A DNA stretch of 64,000 nucleotides. Origin: Pachypanchax playfairii (lineage: Eukaryota > Chordata > Actinopteri > Cyprinodontiformes > Aplocheilidae). The position numbers were made by a program, and so were the translations under genes. The stretch is taken from assembly GCA_006937955.1 (NCBI GenBank), contig SSNP01000152.1:142147-206146 (forward strand). The letters run 5' to 3'. Positions 1-10,962 of the stretch are shown one piece after another. The notes under the pieces are model-generated. The model was not told where the DNA came from. It saw only the letters and a list, made by a program, of their open reading frames with translations, and searched no databases. The number at the start of each line of letters is the position of its first letter. Position 1 is the first letter of the stretch.

Positions 1-657
1 GCACAGCAAAAGAGAGTTCTTCTGTCAGGGCAAGAACAGACAGGGTTAGTCTGGAACAAAAAAAATGTTGTTCGTTATTGTGGAGAGGTCTCCAATAAAA
101 AACTTATTTCCAAACAGACTGGCAAAGTTGAAAAGACTTTGTGGATATAAAAAGAACAAAGACAGACAAGGCAAACGTATGGACAGGGCTCAGACAGAGG
201 CTTGGTCATCAGACAGGACAGGTTTGGTGCACGCTGAAAAAGAGCTTACAAAAACTGACTGGATAATGGCTTTGACTTGAAGAAACACAGGGTTTGACTT
301 AACAAACTGGCAACTGAAAGCCTTCTCTCTCAACGTAAGAAGGTGGTGACAAGGTGAGCGGTGAGAGACACACACACACCTAGAAAACGTGGTGCAAAAG
401 AGACTAATTAACACTATTCACCCTGAAAATATATTGGTGTTCTGAAAACTTTCTTGTGCCAGTAATCAAAGAGAAAATGTACTTTGATCTTTTATCTGTT
501 ATGGGCAGCAAAGTAGAGCATCTGAAAACTGACCAATTTGTGCAAATATTCAGACATCACAATTATTGGCGAGTTTAATCCGTCACACTGACTCTGCCCT
601 TGTGCAATGTCTCATCAGATCAGCTCAGCTTGAACACATCATGGTCTGACTGACAGC
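1..657. other. unassigned sequence, no gene seen
   Basis: No reading frame with recognisable protein features and no structural repeat that I can name. It has a short CA run near 370 and several spaced copies of acagac-like words. It may be old retrotransposon leader sequence, but nothing in it proves that. Confidence 0.4.
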
Positions 658-1320
658 TAGGGTTGGGTACAGAAACTCAGTACAAGTACAGTACCAGGGC
701 GAACGTCGACGGTAGTAACACGACCAACATCTAACGTGAATTTCGGTGCTCTATTTCGGCACCTTGTCACTATTGCTAATGACTTTTCAGACCCCCTTAA
801 CAACTTTTTTTTCCAAAAAGCGCCTAGCGACATTTCAGACCTGCCTGAGCTAATTTATGTCGAATTTTGTCACCAATATTTCTTGCAGAAAAAAGCTGCT
901 CAGATCTACTTCCTCCTAAAAGTTCCAAAAGGGAATGACAAGTGCATGTGCATGCAGCATGATCACGTGACATTGACTAACCAATCATAAACCTTTCTCA
1001 GTTTCTCACCCACTCACAAAGAAGTTGTTTTTTAACTTTATTGAACAGAGTGTAAGTATACAACACGATGCTGTATACTTCAGCCAGAACCGCCAGGTGG
1101 GTTAATCAGATAGATACATACTTTACAAACTTCAAAAAACAGATAGAGTTAATGTACAGTACAATGTGGAATTGTATTCTTTTTAATTGTATTTCTTTTG
1201 TATTGTATTTCAGAGGTTTTAAATATCTTATTAACATATTAACTCCTTCTCTGTGTGTGTGAGTGATTTTTACCTTTTAAAGTACAGATTTAAGTACCGT
1301 TTAGGAACTGATACTGTTTT
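658..1320 (+). mobile_element. hAT-like non-autonomous DNA element, right end lost
   Basis: The left edge reads tagggttgggtac followed by a GTAC-rich stretch, the terminus seen in a widespread teleost hAT family. A second hAT remnant at about 55.3 kb ends in the mirror image of the same tagggttggg motif. The interior (760-900) resembles the segment at 20640-20780 and the segment resuming after 21550. Towards 1320 the text (taccgtttaggaactgatac) looks subterminal, but the inverted terminal motif is missing, so the right end is decayed or truncated. No transposase frame survives. Confidence 0.5.
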
Positions 1321-2551
1321 GAGAGGAATGATTTGATCAGTGGGGCAAAAACTGGGTATGCACTATATGTGACGCATAGGGGCGCCAAAGTGGTGATTTA
1401 TTTTAGTTGTGTTTACAGCTGCTTGTGCATGTGTAATTGCCATGGATAATCATAGGGCATCACTGATTAGGCACCCTTCCACCCCTTGATTGCCCGCTCC
1501 TGTCATGTTTCGAGGTTGGAGTGAACTCTAATGTTATACCAGGGGCAGGGCTTCAGTAGGGGCTGGGAAGACAGTATGCCCCCGGCCCAGACATCAGAGG
1601 GGCCCAGAGGTATGAGGTGAAAGATGGGCCTCTTCCACATCTGAAAAAAAACCTGGTGAAGACAGGCGAGAACACGGGCCCTATTATAATTCACACTCAG
1701 CGGAGGATGGAGTTTGTGTTCCGATTACAGAACCGCGCAAAATGCTGATTCATGCAGGGTTTATATGTGTTGCCCAGTCCGGTCTGAGTCATGGTGCTAA
1801 AAGCTTTACAAGACTTTAGTGATGTAGTAGGTGTAAAATATTGAATAAAACATTGTGCTGCATCACTGGCTTTATTTTCACTCTCACATTGAACTTTATG
1901 ACGCGCAAATTTACAAGTTAATCACCGATATTGCATCCAAGTGCATTGTGGGTAAAACTTTTCATTTGCTCTGCCCCCCGCCCAGCTCTGATTTGTTCCA
2001 CTATTGTGTTATACCCAGACTTCAGACCGACACATGCGTAAAAGTTAGAACCATAATTTATTGTTAATCCACAGGGGACAGGTTGTAATGTGACACAGAT
2101 TATGCTTTGCAGGAGAACTGTAGGACTGGAACCAGCGGACCTCACGAGGAGATCTGGCAGTGGAGGAGAGAACAGGTTAGTAGGTTTTACAACGGGAGGT
2201 GGATGGTTGCAGTTACGGTGTGTGGGGATAGTGCTCGCAGACTTACAAGTGGAAGTGATGGTTGTGGCGTGGAGGGAGGACTGAGGAGGCAGCCTGGTGG
2301 TGGTGTGTCCGAGTGTGATGATGCTGCTGGGGATCTGAGTGATGATGGAGTTCTTGTGTGCTGGAGCAGGGTGGACAGGGCTGGCTGGCACAACCAGGGC
2401 AGGTGTGTTATACTTCTNTGTAATAATGAGATTGGTATATTTGCATTGCAAAAGCGTGAGAACAAAGAAGGTTGGCGAAATGCTTTGTTAACCCTTAGTG
2501 AACCCAGGGAGGGATTAACAAAAATTTTCATAGGTTTCCTAGTGTGACACT
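1321..2551. other. unassigned sequence with one ambiguous base
   Basis: No supported gene. Reading frames of 146-177 codons cross 1918-2547 on both strands, but they overlap each other, read as low-complexity product and pass through the single N at 2418. An AATAAA lies at 1844. Probably decayed repeat plus unique DNA. Confidence 0.4.
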
Positions 2552-2612
2552 GGAAAACATCTAAAACATGGAGGACAGTGGGCCTTAAGGTCTAGAGTTT
2601 GACACTCCTGCC
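2552..2612 (-). repeat. half of a hAT-type MITE (family M)
   Basis: The stretch containing acatctaaaacatg, aggacagtg and the following ggcctt matches one terminal repeat of the complete element at 44362-44577. Only one arm is present. Confidence 0.5.
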
Positions 2613-2784
2613 TTATGTCATTCCCAACGTATCTGTTCCCAACGATTCAAATTATCCTGTTAGACAAATACATAAACTAAAGCCAGCAAAACCATAATCT
2701 CCTTGGTAGAGGCAGTTATAAAGAAAACACTAAATAGGTTCTGACCCCAATTAACATTTCGCAAATTGAGATTAGTGTTCAATT

Positions 2785-2842
2785 ATTTCAATTCAGTTTA
2801 TTCATATAGTGTCAATTCAAAACAAAAGTAATCTCAAGGCAG
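2785..2842 (-). repeat. LINE 3' end (reverse orientation)
   Basis: Reading the minus strand, the segment gives tgccttgagattacttttg followed by an actatatgaataaact tail. This is the common teleost LINE/SINE 3' end, also seen on the plus strand at 30395-30462. The body of the element is not visible here. Confidence 0.5.
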
Positions 2843-3124
2843 TAGCTTACAATTTCTTATTTTGTAGGTTTTCCAGGAGGGACAGGGTTCTGGAGGGGTT
2901 GAAGGGCCAGCTAGAGGAGCAGAGAGTTGAGTAGTGGATGAAACTGGAGTGAGAGGATGAGGATGATGAAGATGGACGGTGAAGAAAAGGTAAGTGAATA
3001 TATAGGGTAACAGCAGCTGAGAGTAGAAGACCATTTTCACTGGAAATGGATAGGAAATAACTCATTTTTTCTCTCAGGTAGAAAAAGACACTTGCTTGCA
3101 AGAGATGATCTATTCTTTCTTCAG
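2843..3124. other. purine-rich unassigned sequence
   Basis: AG-rich stretch (2880-2990) with a plausible acceptor (ttcttattttgtag, ending near 2867) and a consensus donor (aaggtaagtg near 2988). The best frame between them is closed by stops, so I do not call an exon. Confidence 0.3.
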
Positions 3125-3345
3125 TCAGTGATAACACAGAGGAACTCCCAAGGAGGTTGCACACAGAAGAAAACCTGAGTGACATAACAGCCTGGCATCA
3201 GAGTGCAGCAAGCACTGAGTTGACATACACTGCAGAAGTTGCATTAATGAGCCAATTACTCCAGGAAAGAAGGAACGAAAAAAGAAAGAATAAGAAGACT
3301 CTCCAAATCCCAGAACCCTCACAACAGGTCCAGAGTCAAAGATAA
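3125..3345 (+). CDS. candidate terminal coding exon, unknown protein
   Basis: A pyrimidine tract ending in ttctttcttcag (to 3124) is followed by an open frame from 3127 to a TAA at 3343-3345, 72 residues. The product is polar, starts SDNTEELPRRLHTEENLSD and ends in a basic helix-like stretch (LLQERRNEKRKNKK) before a Gln-rich tail. It does not look like a transposon protein I know, and composition is protein-like rather than repeat-like. There is no AATAAA within the next few hundred bases, no recognised family, and no partner exon I can defend. Alternatives are a chance frame or a decayed repeat. Upstream frames across 2880-2990 show short coiled-coil-like runs (VLEGLKGQLEEQRVE) but are stopped. 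I keep this as a hypothesis only. Confidence 0.2.
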
Positions 3346-4666
3346 TTATGTATAAACAGTACAGAGACTACACATTGTCATTTGTAATTTCTGTCCTTAA
3401 TGTCCTTGTGCAAGTTGATCTAAAGTAACAGTCCCTTTTAAGAGATTTTAAAGAGATTTACTCATTCAAATTGGGAACATGCATTTCATTTTAAATTTAT
3501 GGTAAGAAAATGTTTTTCTTCATCAGAACCATTTTCCTGTGTTCAGAAAGTAGAATATGATGGTGCCAGCTTGAATCTCAACAAACATTCAATGGATTTG
3601 CACTGCAATTCTTCCAGTGTAGCAAAGAAAAACTTCAATATGAATCCTCCTGTTTGCACTTTCTCTTCGTTTTTCTTTCTTCATGGTCAGTCCACAAAAG
3701 TTTTGGATTCAGTCAAAGTAAAGGCAACTTTCTCCTTTCCACGATTCAAATAGAAAGGTCTGAGACCCTTCCTACCTGAGGTGTTACCCTTCAAAGAAAC
3801 TCAGTTTTCCCTTTGAAAGACAGAACAATCCACCACATTCTCCCATTGCTTTTTTCTTTTGCTGCTCTTCTCCTCACTTTTCATGTGTCCACTGAATTGT
3901 TCCTTGAGCCTGGACACGGGACGATTACACAAATATGTCACTCTGGAAATCCCAACACTTTATTTCCTCTCAGACAAAGAGCCAGTGATGGGTGATGAGT
4001 TTGTAACTGCTGGGGGATTTGACAGACTCTGGGGGAATAATAAAGCAATTTCAGTCTGCCAGAAAAGTCAGAAGACAGAGAAAGAAAAAATCCACACACA
4101 AGGAAATTATAAATCACTTGTGTGATAGCTGCAGTTTTTGGTGGAGAAATGAGACAGTTAAATTGTACAGAGAGATGAGTGGCTTGACCATAGAAAAGCT
4201 GTGGCATAGAAAGTACAGTGTTCATAAAAATACATGTGCAGGTTTGATATAAGTTTTATGTGATGGATGGAGGAGGTTTAACAACGTCCTGTATATTTGT
4301 ATCCATCTACTGTCACTTGAGAAGGAGGCATAAAATTATACCGCCTTTACATAAAGAGCTAACACCCCGCAACATGGGAGGGAAAAGGATGACATGCTAA
4401 AAGGAGAGGTGCAGTGATCAAAAATGTCTGCAGATTTTTTGTATGCTAGGCACCCTAAATTTGTTAATTTAAAAGAAGTGCAAAAAAAAAAGATGCGGAA
4501 GGTTTTAAATGTAAATTATATAAGCGCCACACTTGAAAACAACAACAGACACATCACACACATCAGTTACGTTCTTTATGGGAAGGATGCGCTCAGTCAT
4601 ATATTTAGCTGGACACAGAGGAATTTCAAGTTGAGCTTGAGACCAGCTTCTATGGAAGCAAAAGCA
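3346..4666. other. unassigned sequence
   Basis: AT-rich DNA without a supportable gene or repeat structure. The longest frames (84-95 codons) lie in all phases and show no family features. Confidence 0.4.
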
Positions 4667-5003
4667 GTTACCCCTCCTTTTCACCGGACACCTAAGTAAC
4701 GCATAATGTCAGTGAAGTGTAATATGTGACTGATAGCCGCCATTAAAGTCAGTGGGATCGTTTCCACTGAGTGCAAAGCAGCACAAATCGGATGTGTCTC
4801 AAAAGCGTAGTGTCGCAGCCATTACGCGGCAGTTCCATTTCTTATGCACTATGCTTCTAAAACGCATCAAGCTCAGCAGTTTTGTTTGGACCATACAGGA
4901 AATCAGGAAGTTTCAAAATAAAGGACACATGCAGATTACCGTTCGCTTGACTACAGTTCCTGTGACGGGTTTGAAGTCAGTAGGTGGTGTGAAAATAAAC
5001 CCT
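4667..5003 (-). mobile_element. MITE family Y, partial, reverse orientation
   Basis: The left edge, acccctccttttcaccgg, and about 335 bp of interior match the reverse complement of the element at 60529-61111 (also 46587-47152). Shared landmarks are gcataat.gtcagtg, cttctaaaacgc, tttggacca.acag and ggtggtgtgaaaataa. The copy stops in the middle of the family at about 5003, where X-family sequence begins. Confidence 0.7.
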
Positions 5004-5200
5004 CCATCAGGCTGCTTCGTCAGGCTTCAGGCAGCAGCCCATTCATATTCATTACTTGAATTTGCTGGACTCAGATTGGCTAACAAACTAGCCTATGAGA
5101 GCAAGGTATACTGTTTCCTGCCCCGCTGCTCATGGCAACGTCAGACGTCGTGTCTTCCTGTTTGCTACATCTTATGCTACAACTTTTAGCCAGCAGCATG
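5004..5200 (-). mobile_element. MITE family X core fragment, reverse orientation
   Basis: Matches the reverse complement of the core of the X elements at 14594-15184 and 41243-41828: the gaatttgctggactcagattgg block, the gcctatgagagcaaggtatac block, the cccgctgctcatggc block and the tagccagcagcatgcta block. Both X termini are missing. It abuts the Y fragment with no spacer, so this is a chimera. Confidence 0.7.
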
Positions 5201-6289
5201 CTATTTTATGTGAAAAGTGACCCGATTTGAATCACAGTTACGCATGATCACGCACGGTGCACAGACAATTCTTTTCTCTGAACTTTTCAGTGATTTTGTT
5301 AGCCTTTGTTGTCCAAACTTATCTATAATAATGGCAAGGAAAAAACATTTTTCTCAATTCAGAAGATACATGGTCCGCTAACAGCTAACACTTTAGCTAA
5401 CAGGCTTTTACATGTCCAGAAGAACGTCTTTGAATAAAAGGCATGATCAACCCAAAAAATCTTTGAACAAAGCTAGGCACCTTGTTCCCGGCATGCCGAA
5501 ATTAAATTGGTGTCTGTGTGAAATTATTTGTTGACTAACTGTTTGCAGGATGACACAGAAAGAAAAGAACATGCAGTGCTGGAGTTTAGTGACCTGGGGT
5601 CACAGAGGTTTGGGACCACAGCAAGGTTTGGTACCTTGGAGAGTCTGGGACTCTAAAGAAAAACCCATCACAACATCAGGTGTTGGGCAGGTGCCTCAAC
5701 TGCAGCATGGTAAAAGATTATTCAATAAAAGTTAAAACTGTTTGGAAGAGATTGATTTTTTTCAGTTCCTGTTGTGTTACACATTCATTTACTCTGACCC
5801 AGTAATACTTGCAATAATTTTTACACTTTTTACACTGAGGCAATCTTACGAGAGTTACCTTAATTTTTACAAAATAGTCTTGCAGTTGCTGAGATATATT
5901 CAGTTTATTTGGGACATGTCATTGTGGAGCAGATGCTTCAAAAAGTGGCTCAGGACTGAAACTACATGACAAGAAAAAGTAAAGTTGCCTTTACAGAAAA
6001 TAACAGCTAAGACTGCCATATACTGGATGATGGGGAATCTACAGGATAGTAACAGGTAAGAGGGACCTACAAATCAAAATACCTTTCTGGAGAACAGTGA
6101 CATGATGACACCAGTTTAGCATAGTTGCCCCAACACCTGTGTATGTAAATGCACACTTCAGCATCACTAAATTTACAAGTTTAAGTCTAATTGGAATGTT
6201 GCAGGCCCCTCTAATGCTACAGCATTCTTGGAAACAGATCAGTTCAACATAGTCTTCATCAAAATGACTACTCAACCCTGTTTAGTTTT
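5201..6289. other. unassigned sequence
   Basis: No gene or structured repeat recognised. An aataaa lies near 5724. Frames are short and overlap in several phases. Confidence 0.4.
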
Positions 6290-6518
6290 ATTTCCTTCGT
6301 TGATCCCTTGTGGGGAAATTTGGCTCTGCATTTAACCCATCCTCACCTTACGGTGACGAGCAGAGGGCAGCCATCTTGAACAACACTCGGGGGACAGTTG
6401 TGGGGTTCAGTATCTTGCTCAGAGACACTTCGACACGTAGCCTCTTGCCGGGACTCAGGATCAAGCTCCGGTCTCCCGATCGGAGGATGACCTCCTTCCC
6501 GATAGACTACGGCAGCCC
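6290..6518 (-). mobile_element. SINE-like repeat, reverse orientation
   Basis: Reverse-oriented teleost repeat: a tail-side gttgatcccttgtggggaaattt block, a tctgcatttaaccca block and a cttgctcagagacacttcg block, ending in a degenerate tRNA-like head (gatagactacggcagccc, compare gctcagtgg... in the reverse sense). The head is too diverged to score the B box. No target-site duplication is clear. Confidence 0.5.
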
Positions 6519-8904
6519 TGAGGCAGATACTTCTTAGTTACTTAGGATTATCCAACATACTCATCATGGACTCTCTCAGAAGCAAACAATTGCAGTCAGG
6601 ATGGATGGGTGCAGAGCTCTGCATAGATTATTATTTTACATTTGTCTTAGCCTCGTTGGCTTTACTCCTGTTAATATCTTGTACTCTCTCTGTCCCTTTC
6701 CTCGGGTGTAATGGTTTAACTCAATATAGACTGTTGAGAATGCACATTGACTATACAGTTGAACAGTCTCAAGATAATATGTGGCACTGAATGTTTTTCA
6801 GTTTTCATCGTCATTTGTCAGTGTTGCAGTAGTAGAGTGCAGATATCATGTAGACCAAATTGTTACCAAAAACATTTACCCTCAGTAAATGTTTAAATGA
6901 CTTCACTTGTGATTAAGGTGATCAATGTACCCCCAGCATACACTATACACATTCAGGAAGGAAGACAATAAACAGGCCATGAAAAAGTACTTTCAACACA
7001 TTGCTCACTGTACAATAGTTTAAGAAAAACAGGATGCTGTTAAAACAGCAACTGAACAGCTGTTTTTCAAAATAAAAAAGGTGAAACATAATCTTGTAGC
7101 TTTGACAGTTAAATATACCATGAATTAATCTCAGTGATTATATAAGACGAGCCTTGTTATTATATATTTCTGTAAACAAAACAGAACAGATCTCACAACA
7201 CTGCTGCTGCCAGAACTGTGCAGCTCTCTGCTTTGGAGAAAACTTGTACAAATGTAAATTACCCGAGTCAGAAAAGATACTAGACATTTCTTTTGCTTCA
7301 TATTGTAAATCCATAGATACAGAGGATTTTGAAGAAGCATCAATATTTTACAGTGACAGCAGCATCTACTATCATTCACTTCTGAGCTTATCGTGACATT
7401 TTTTTCTCTGACATCCCATCCATCATGGACTGTCACATAATGAAGTTCAAGCATAAAAAAGCCAATTCCCCCCCACACACCACCTGCACACCAAGCAACA
7501 TTACAGTACTTTCAGCTGAAACTGTTCAAATTACTGCTGCATCATGGTTACAGCAGGCTTGTTTGATTACAAAAAAATTGTGCTCTTTATTATGGTAATA
7601 GGCACCTTTGAAAAACACCACAGAGGGACCTTTGCTCTCTAAATGCGTTAAATTTTTTTGAGATGCTGCTTTAATGGCAAAGCCGACAGCATAATCAACC
7701 ACAGGTTGACATTTAAAAGATGAAAATTGCAAATTATAGAAATGCGTGTGTGTGTGTGTGTCCGCTGGATGGGAGTGGTGTTGGGAGGCAGCAAGGCTAG
7801 CATTTGCTGAGAAATTATCTTGACTTCAACTCAGTGTTAGGATCTCTAGAGAGGCTCATTTTAAGCACTTTGGATTTATTTGACAGCCCACATCAGAGAG
7901 GTTGGAAATTAACGAAGAAAGAGAGAATTTTTCTCCTAATAATATAAAGAGAGCGCTCCACAGATTAAGAACAAGAGACATCCTGATTTGTGTGCAGAAA
8001 AAGGTTTGTACTCACAAATTGGAGGACACATGGGGATGGAACTGGATTGATTAAGACTGCTGCAGTGAGTAATACACAATCAAATACACATATAAATAAA
8101 GACAGCCTACAATTACACACAGTGACTCTCTTAAACTCTCTCTCTGCTTCACCTCACTCCACAGTGCAGCACGGTGGTTTAAACTCTTACTCTGTGGGGA
8201 GCGAGTGAGCCTGCTTCCATCCAGCCAACCACTGGAAACTCATTATTTCAGTACTTAGTGATAGATCATTTCCAAATGATCTCCATGTACACCTCAACAA
8301 TTAAGCCACTAGCAAGGCAATTATAGATCAGTAATATAGCAATAGGAGGCTGATATATTGGTGGGCTTTAACCTTTGGGCCTATGGGCAGATTACACTTA
8401 TTAAGCCACAGCTTTATTAAACCAATAAAAATCATTGTGAAGCCGAATCAGCTTATATCATTGTGGGATAGACATTTTTCTAACGCAAAGACAATGCTAA
8501 AATATATTCTTGTGTAGAAGAGAGGTCAGACAATTCTTTGACAAATCAATGCTTTGATCCTTTTGTTTACAGAGTAAATCCACTATAAAAGGTTAAATAC
8601 ATTGTTTTACTTTACTTTCAGTGATCCTCAGGGAATAACTCACCAGCACGACAGTGTGTCTGAGATTGTTGCTTTTCAATAAAATTGCAGATACTGGGTT
8701 TATTTCTAATAAAATTGGCTCATATGTTTGTTGAAATAAAACAATGGATACTTATGATTACTGTATACTTATTTTGACATCTTCATTTAAAACTGTTATT
8801 GAATAAATTGTATATCAGTGTTTTAATTATTATAATGTTTGATTAATATTATCAGGGCTTTTGCCTAATTTTATATTATTTATATCCTGTTTTATTGCTT
8901 CTAT
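6519..8904. other. unique AT-rich non-coding sequence
   Basis: No gene. The longest frame is 115 codons (minus, 7131-7478), without family features. The 8210-8600 stretch is rich in homeobox-core words (caattaag, ttattaaacc, ccaataaaaatc) and is free of recognisable repeats. A GT run sits at 7745-7762. Confidence 0.45.
7745..7762. repeat. (GT)n microsatellite
   Basis: Uninterrupted GT dinucleotides, about eight units. Confidence 0.9.
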
Positions 8905-8985
8905 GGAATTTTAACTGTAAAACACTTTGGTTGACCATAGTTGTTTTTAAATGTGCTTTATAAATAAACTTAACAGTCAGGATAA
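8905..8985 (+). repeat. LINE/SINE 3' end
   Basis: The run gtaaaacactttggttgacc, then ttaaatgtgctttataaataaa, is the usual teleost retrotransposon tail. The body of the element is not recognisable upstream. Confidence 0.45.
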
Positions 8986-9208
8986 AGTTCTAAGCCTCAC
9001 AAAATAACAGGAGCAGAAACTTGCCACTTTAACTCTCATTGATTAAAATATAGCTAATTGCTCAATTAAACAAGGGCACATAAATGACATAATCAGTCTC
9101 AAAAATTGTCATTTTGTTTGTAAAAACTCTTTATCATGGCTGCACAGTGGAACATTTGGTAGCATTGTTGCCTTGCAGTGAGAACATCCTGGATTTGAAA
9201 CCAGATCA

Positions 9209-9815
9209 TACCATACCATATCACTTTATTTGTAAAGCGCTTTTAAAACATGGCATTACAACCAACCAAAGCACTGAACATAAAAAAACATAAATAAAAG
9301 ACTACAATTAAAACACACATTAAAATCAAGAAGCTAAAACAGATAAAACAAACAAAGGAAAGATGATTGATACAAACATACCATTAAAGAGATGAGCATC
9401 ACAAACAAAGAGGATATAAGCAGAATAAAACCAAATGAAGGGATCAAGATTATGAGTGGAAAGCCAGAGAAAAGTAATGGGTTTTTAGGTGTGATTTAAT
9501 CACAGCCAGAGAAGATGGCTGTCTAACTGGGAGAGGGAGTGAGTTCCACAGCTTTGGAGTGCAGATTGAAAAAGCCCTCTCCACTCTGGACTTGCAACGA
9601 GCCTTAGGGACAGTGAGAAGAAGCTGATCTGCTGACCTAAGAGCACGAGGAGGATGATAAAGATGAAGCAGTTCAGCCAGATAGGGAGGAGTCAGACCAT
9701 TCAATGATTTGAAGGTAAAAAGTAATATTTTGACATTGATTCTAAACTGTATGGGCAGCCAGTGGAGGGATTTAAGAATGGGAGTGATGAGCTATCTTCT
9801 GTTGGCTGATCAGGA
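9209..9815 (-). mobile_element. L2-type LINE, 5'-truncated, inserted in family C repeat
   Basis: Minus-strand LINE 3' end. At its 3' edge (9209 side) it carries a (tatgg)n tail, the short tandem tail typical of L2/CR1 elements, next to aagcgctttacaa-like terminal sequence. It is flanked by a 7-bp direct repeat, cagatca. The upstream edge (about 9733-9790) has the atgggcagccagtggagg motif that recurs near 35290. Confidence 0.8.
9450..9704 (-). pseudogene. L2-type LINE polyprotein, C-terminal fragment
   Basis: An 84-residue open frame giving the characteristic C-terminal end of teleost L2-like ORF2: NGLTPPYLAELLHLY near the start, the RSADQLLLTVPKAR segment, then RAFSICTPKLWNSLPLPVR and the FKSHLKTHYF-like terminal helix (here IKSHLKTHYFSLAF). 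This region follows the reverse transcriptase core in these elements; no endonuclease or RT catalytic motif remains. The frame stops 245 bp before the LINE 3' tail, as expected for a 3' UTR. It is a dead-on-arrival 5'-truncated copy, so it cannot make a working enzyme. I am confident of the family type, less so of the precise clade. Confidence 0.8.
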
Positions 9816-10087
9816 CAGATCAGGACCTTTCTACATGGAATTTACATGTTCTCCTAGTGCATTTGTGGGTTTTTTCAGGGACTCTGTCTTCCTCCCACCA
9901 ACCCAAAAATACAGTATATGCATGATAGAGTAATTGATAACTCTAAATTGGCCCTAGGTGTGTTTATGTGAATGGTTGTTTGTCTCTGTGTGTCCTTCTG
10001 GAGAGTTGAAGAAATCTCAACTCAGTCAAGTCGCGCCGCATCAACCAATCAAAAGCCTGGTTCACAGGGCCAGGTCCAACAAAAGCC

Positions 10088-10365
10088 ATGGAGGAATAAT
10101 TGATAAACGCTGTGGCTAATCACCCAGAGCTATACAGTACCAGCTGTTTTCTATACAAAGACAGGAGTAAAAAGGACCTAGCTTGGAGGAATATAAGTGA
10201 AGAGATCAGGCAACTTTTTAAGTTCATTTCACTTTTGAAAGTTTTGACTGACCTGGCGAAACCGCGCAAAAGCCAGAAAGCCCGCCTACTGTCCCGCTGC
10301 TCTGCTCTCCACAATACATAGAGAAGGGAGACTCTCTCTTCAAACACTAGCTTGACAGCTGCCAT
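10088..10365. pseudogene. MADF-domain fragment facing a possible second ORF start (PIF/Harbinger remnant)
   Basis: On the plus strand ATG at 10088 opens a frame stopped at the fourth codon (TAA 10097-10099), but it continues in phase as LINAVANHPELY, LYKDRSKKDLAWRNISEEI, to about 10213. This is the first half of a MADF (Myb/SANT-like) DNA-binding domain, with the conserved hydrophobic-x3-HPELY and W-x-x-I pattern. The second half is missing. On the minus strand an ATG at 10365 opens a frame beginning MAAVKLVFEERVSLLYVLWR that runs into the MADF side. PIF/Harbinger transposons encode both a transposase and a MADF/Myb-like protein, so an internally deleted Harbinger copy retaining the 5' ends of both is a reasonable reading. 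I cannot identify terminal repeats, so the element boundaries are unknown and the minus-strand assignment is weak. Confidence 0.5.
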
Positions 10366-10431
10366 CATGCAAAAATACAGTCTGGCACTACTTCCTCCAC
10401 AAGTTGTGTATTTCTGCTTCACGCTCATCAA

Positions 10432-10957
10432 AATTTCATATTTTGAAGCGCGACGTGTTCACGTGACCAGCTAAGTGCGTACAACGCTTTTTGGTTGCTT
10501 TAACCCTATAATTCCCCTTGTATCATATTTGCTACATAGTTTTGATCATTTCTAACATGGTTGCTCCCAGTAAATGATCCACTTGCCTTTTTTTCAGGTT
10601 AAATCATCATTATTATATGTATGAATGCATTATTATTAACTCATTTTTCATATTACAATTAAACCGTAAAAATGGCCAATGTTATAAAGTGACACAAAAA
10701 ATCTATTATAAATAACATGATACAGCAAAAAACCTTTGTGAATTTTGTTCTAAGGCTTCCTAAACATCTCAGTTCCAAATAATCAGAATTTTCTGGCTAT
10801 TTTTTAATAAATTGGGTCTTACAGAGTTAAACGCATTTGGTGTGAACGCACTGTTAGTGTTTTAATTTTACTTCATGACTTGATATTTTTGATACTTTTG
10901 TTGTGGACTGCTGGTTTCTAAATAAAAATGAATGGAATTGAGCTACAGACTAAAGCA
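10432..10957. other. AT-rich unassigned sequence
   Basis: No gene. Near 10835 the words ggtgtgaacgcac resemble the subterminal text of Harbinger miniatures, but no mirrored partner is present. Confidence 0.4.
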
Positions 10958-10962
10958 AATGA

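Larger units (their letters stand above)
9140..10010 (+). mobile_element. tRNA-headed SINE-like repeat (family C), split by a LINE
   Basis: The head (9140-9208) reads gcacagtggaacatttgg, then tagc.ttgttgccttgcagtgagaa. The body resumes at 9823 with cctttctacatggaatttac and runs to about 10010 through ctaaattggccctaggtgtg. The same order is seen uninterrupted at 62320-62480. The intervening 9209-9815 is an L2-type LINE end, flanked by cagatca on both sides (9202-9208 and 9816-9822). Confidence 0.75.

Noticed and set aside
2107..2547. 146-codon frame
   Set aside because: Crosses an ambiguous base and has repetitive Gly/Asp-rich composition with an equally long antisense frame.
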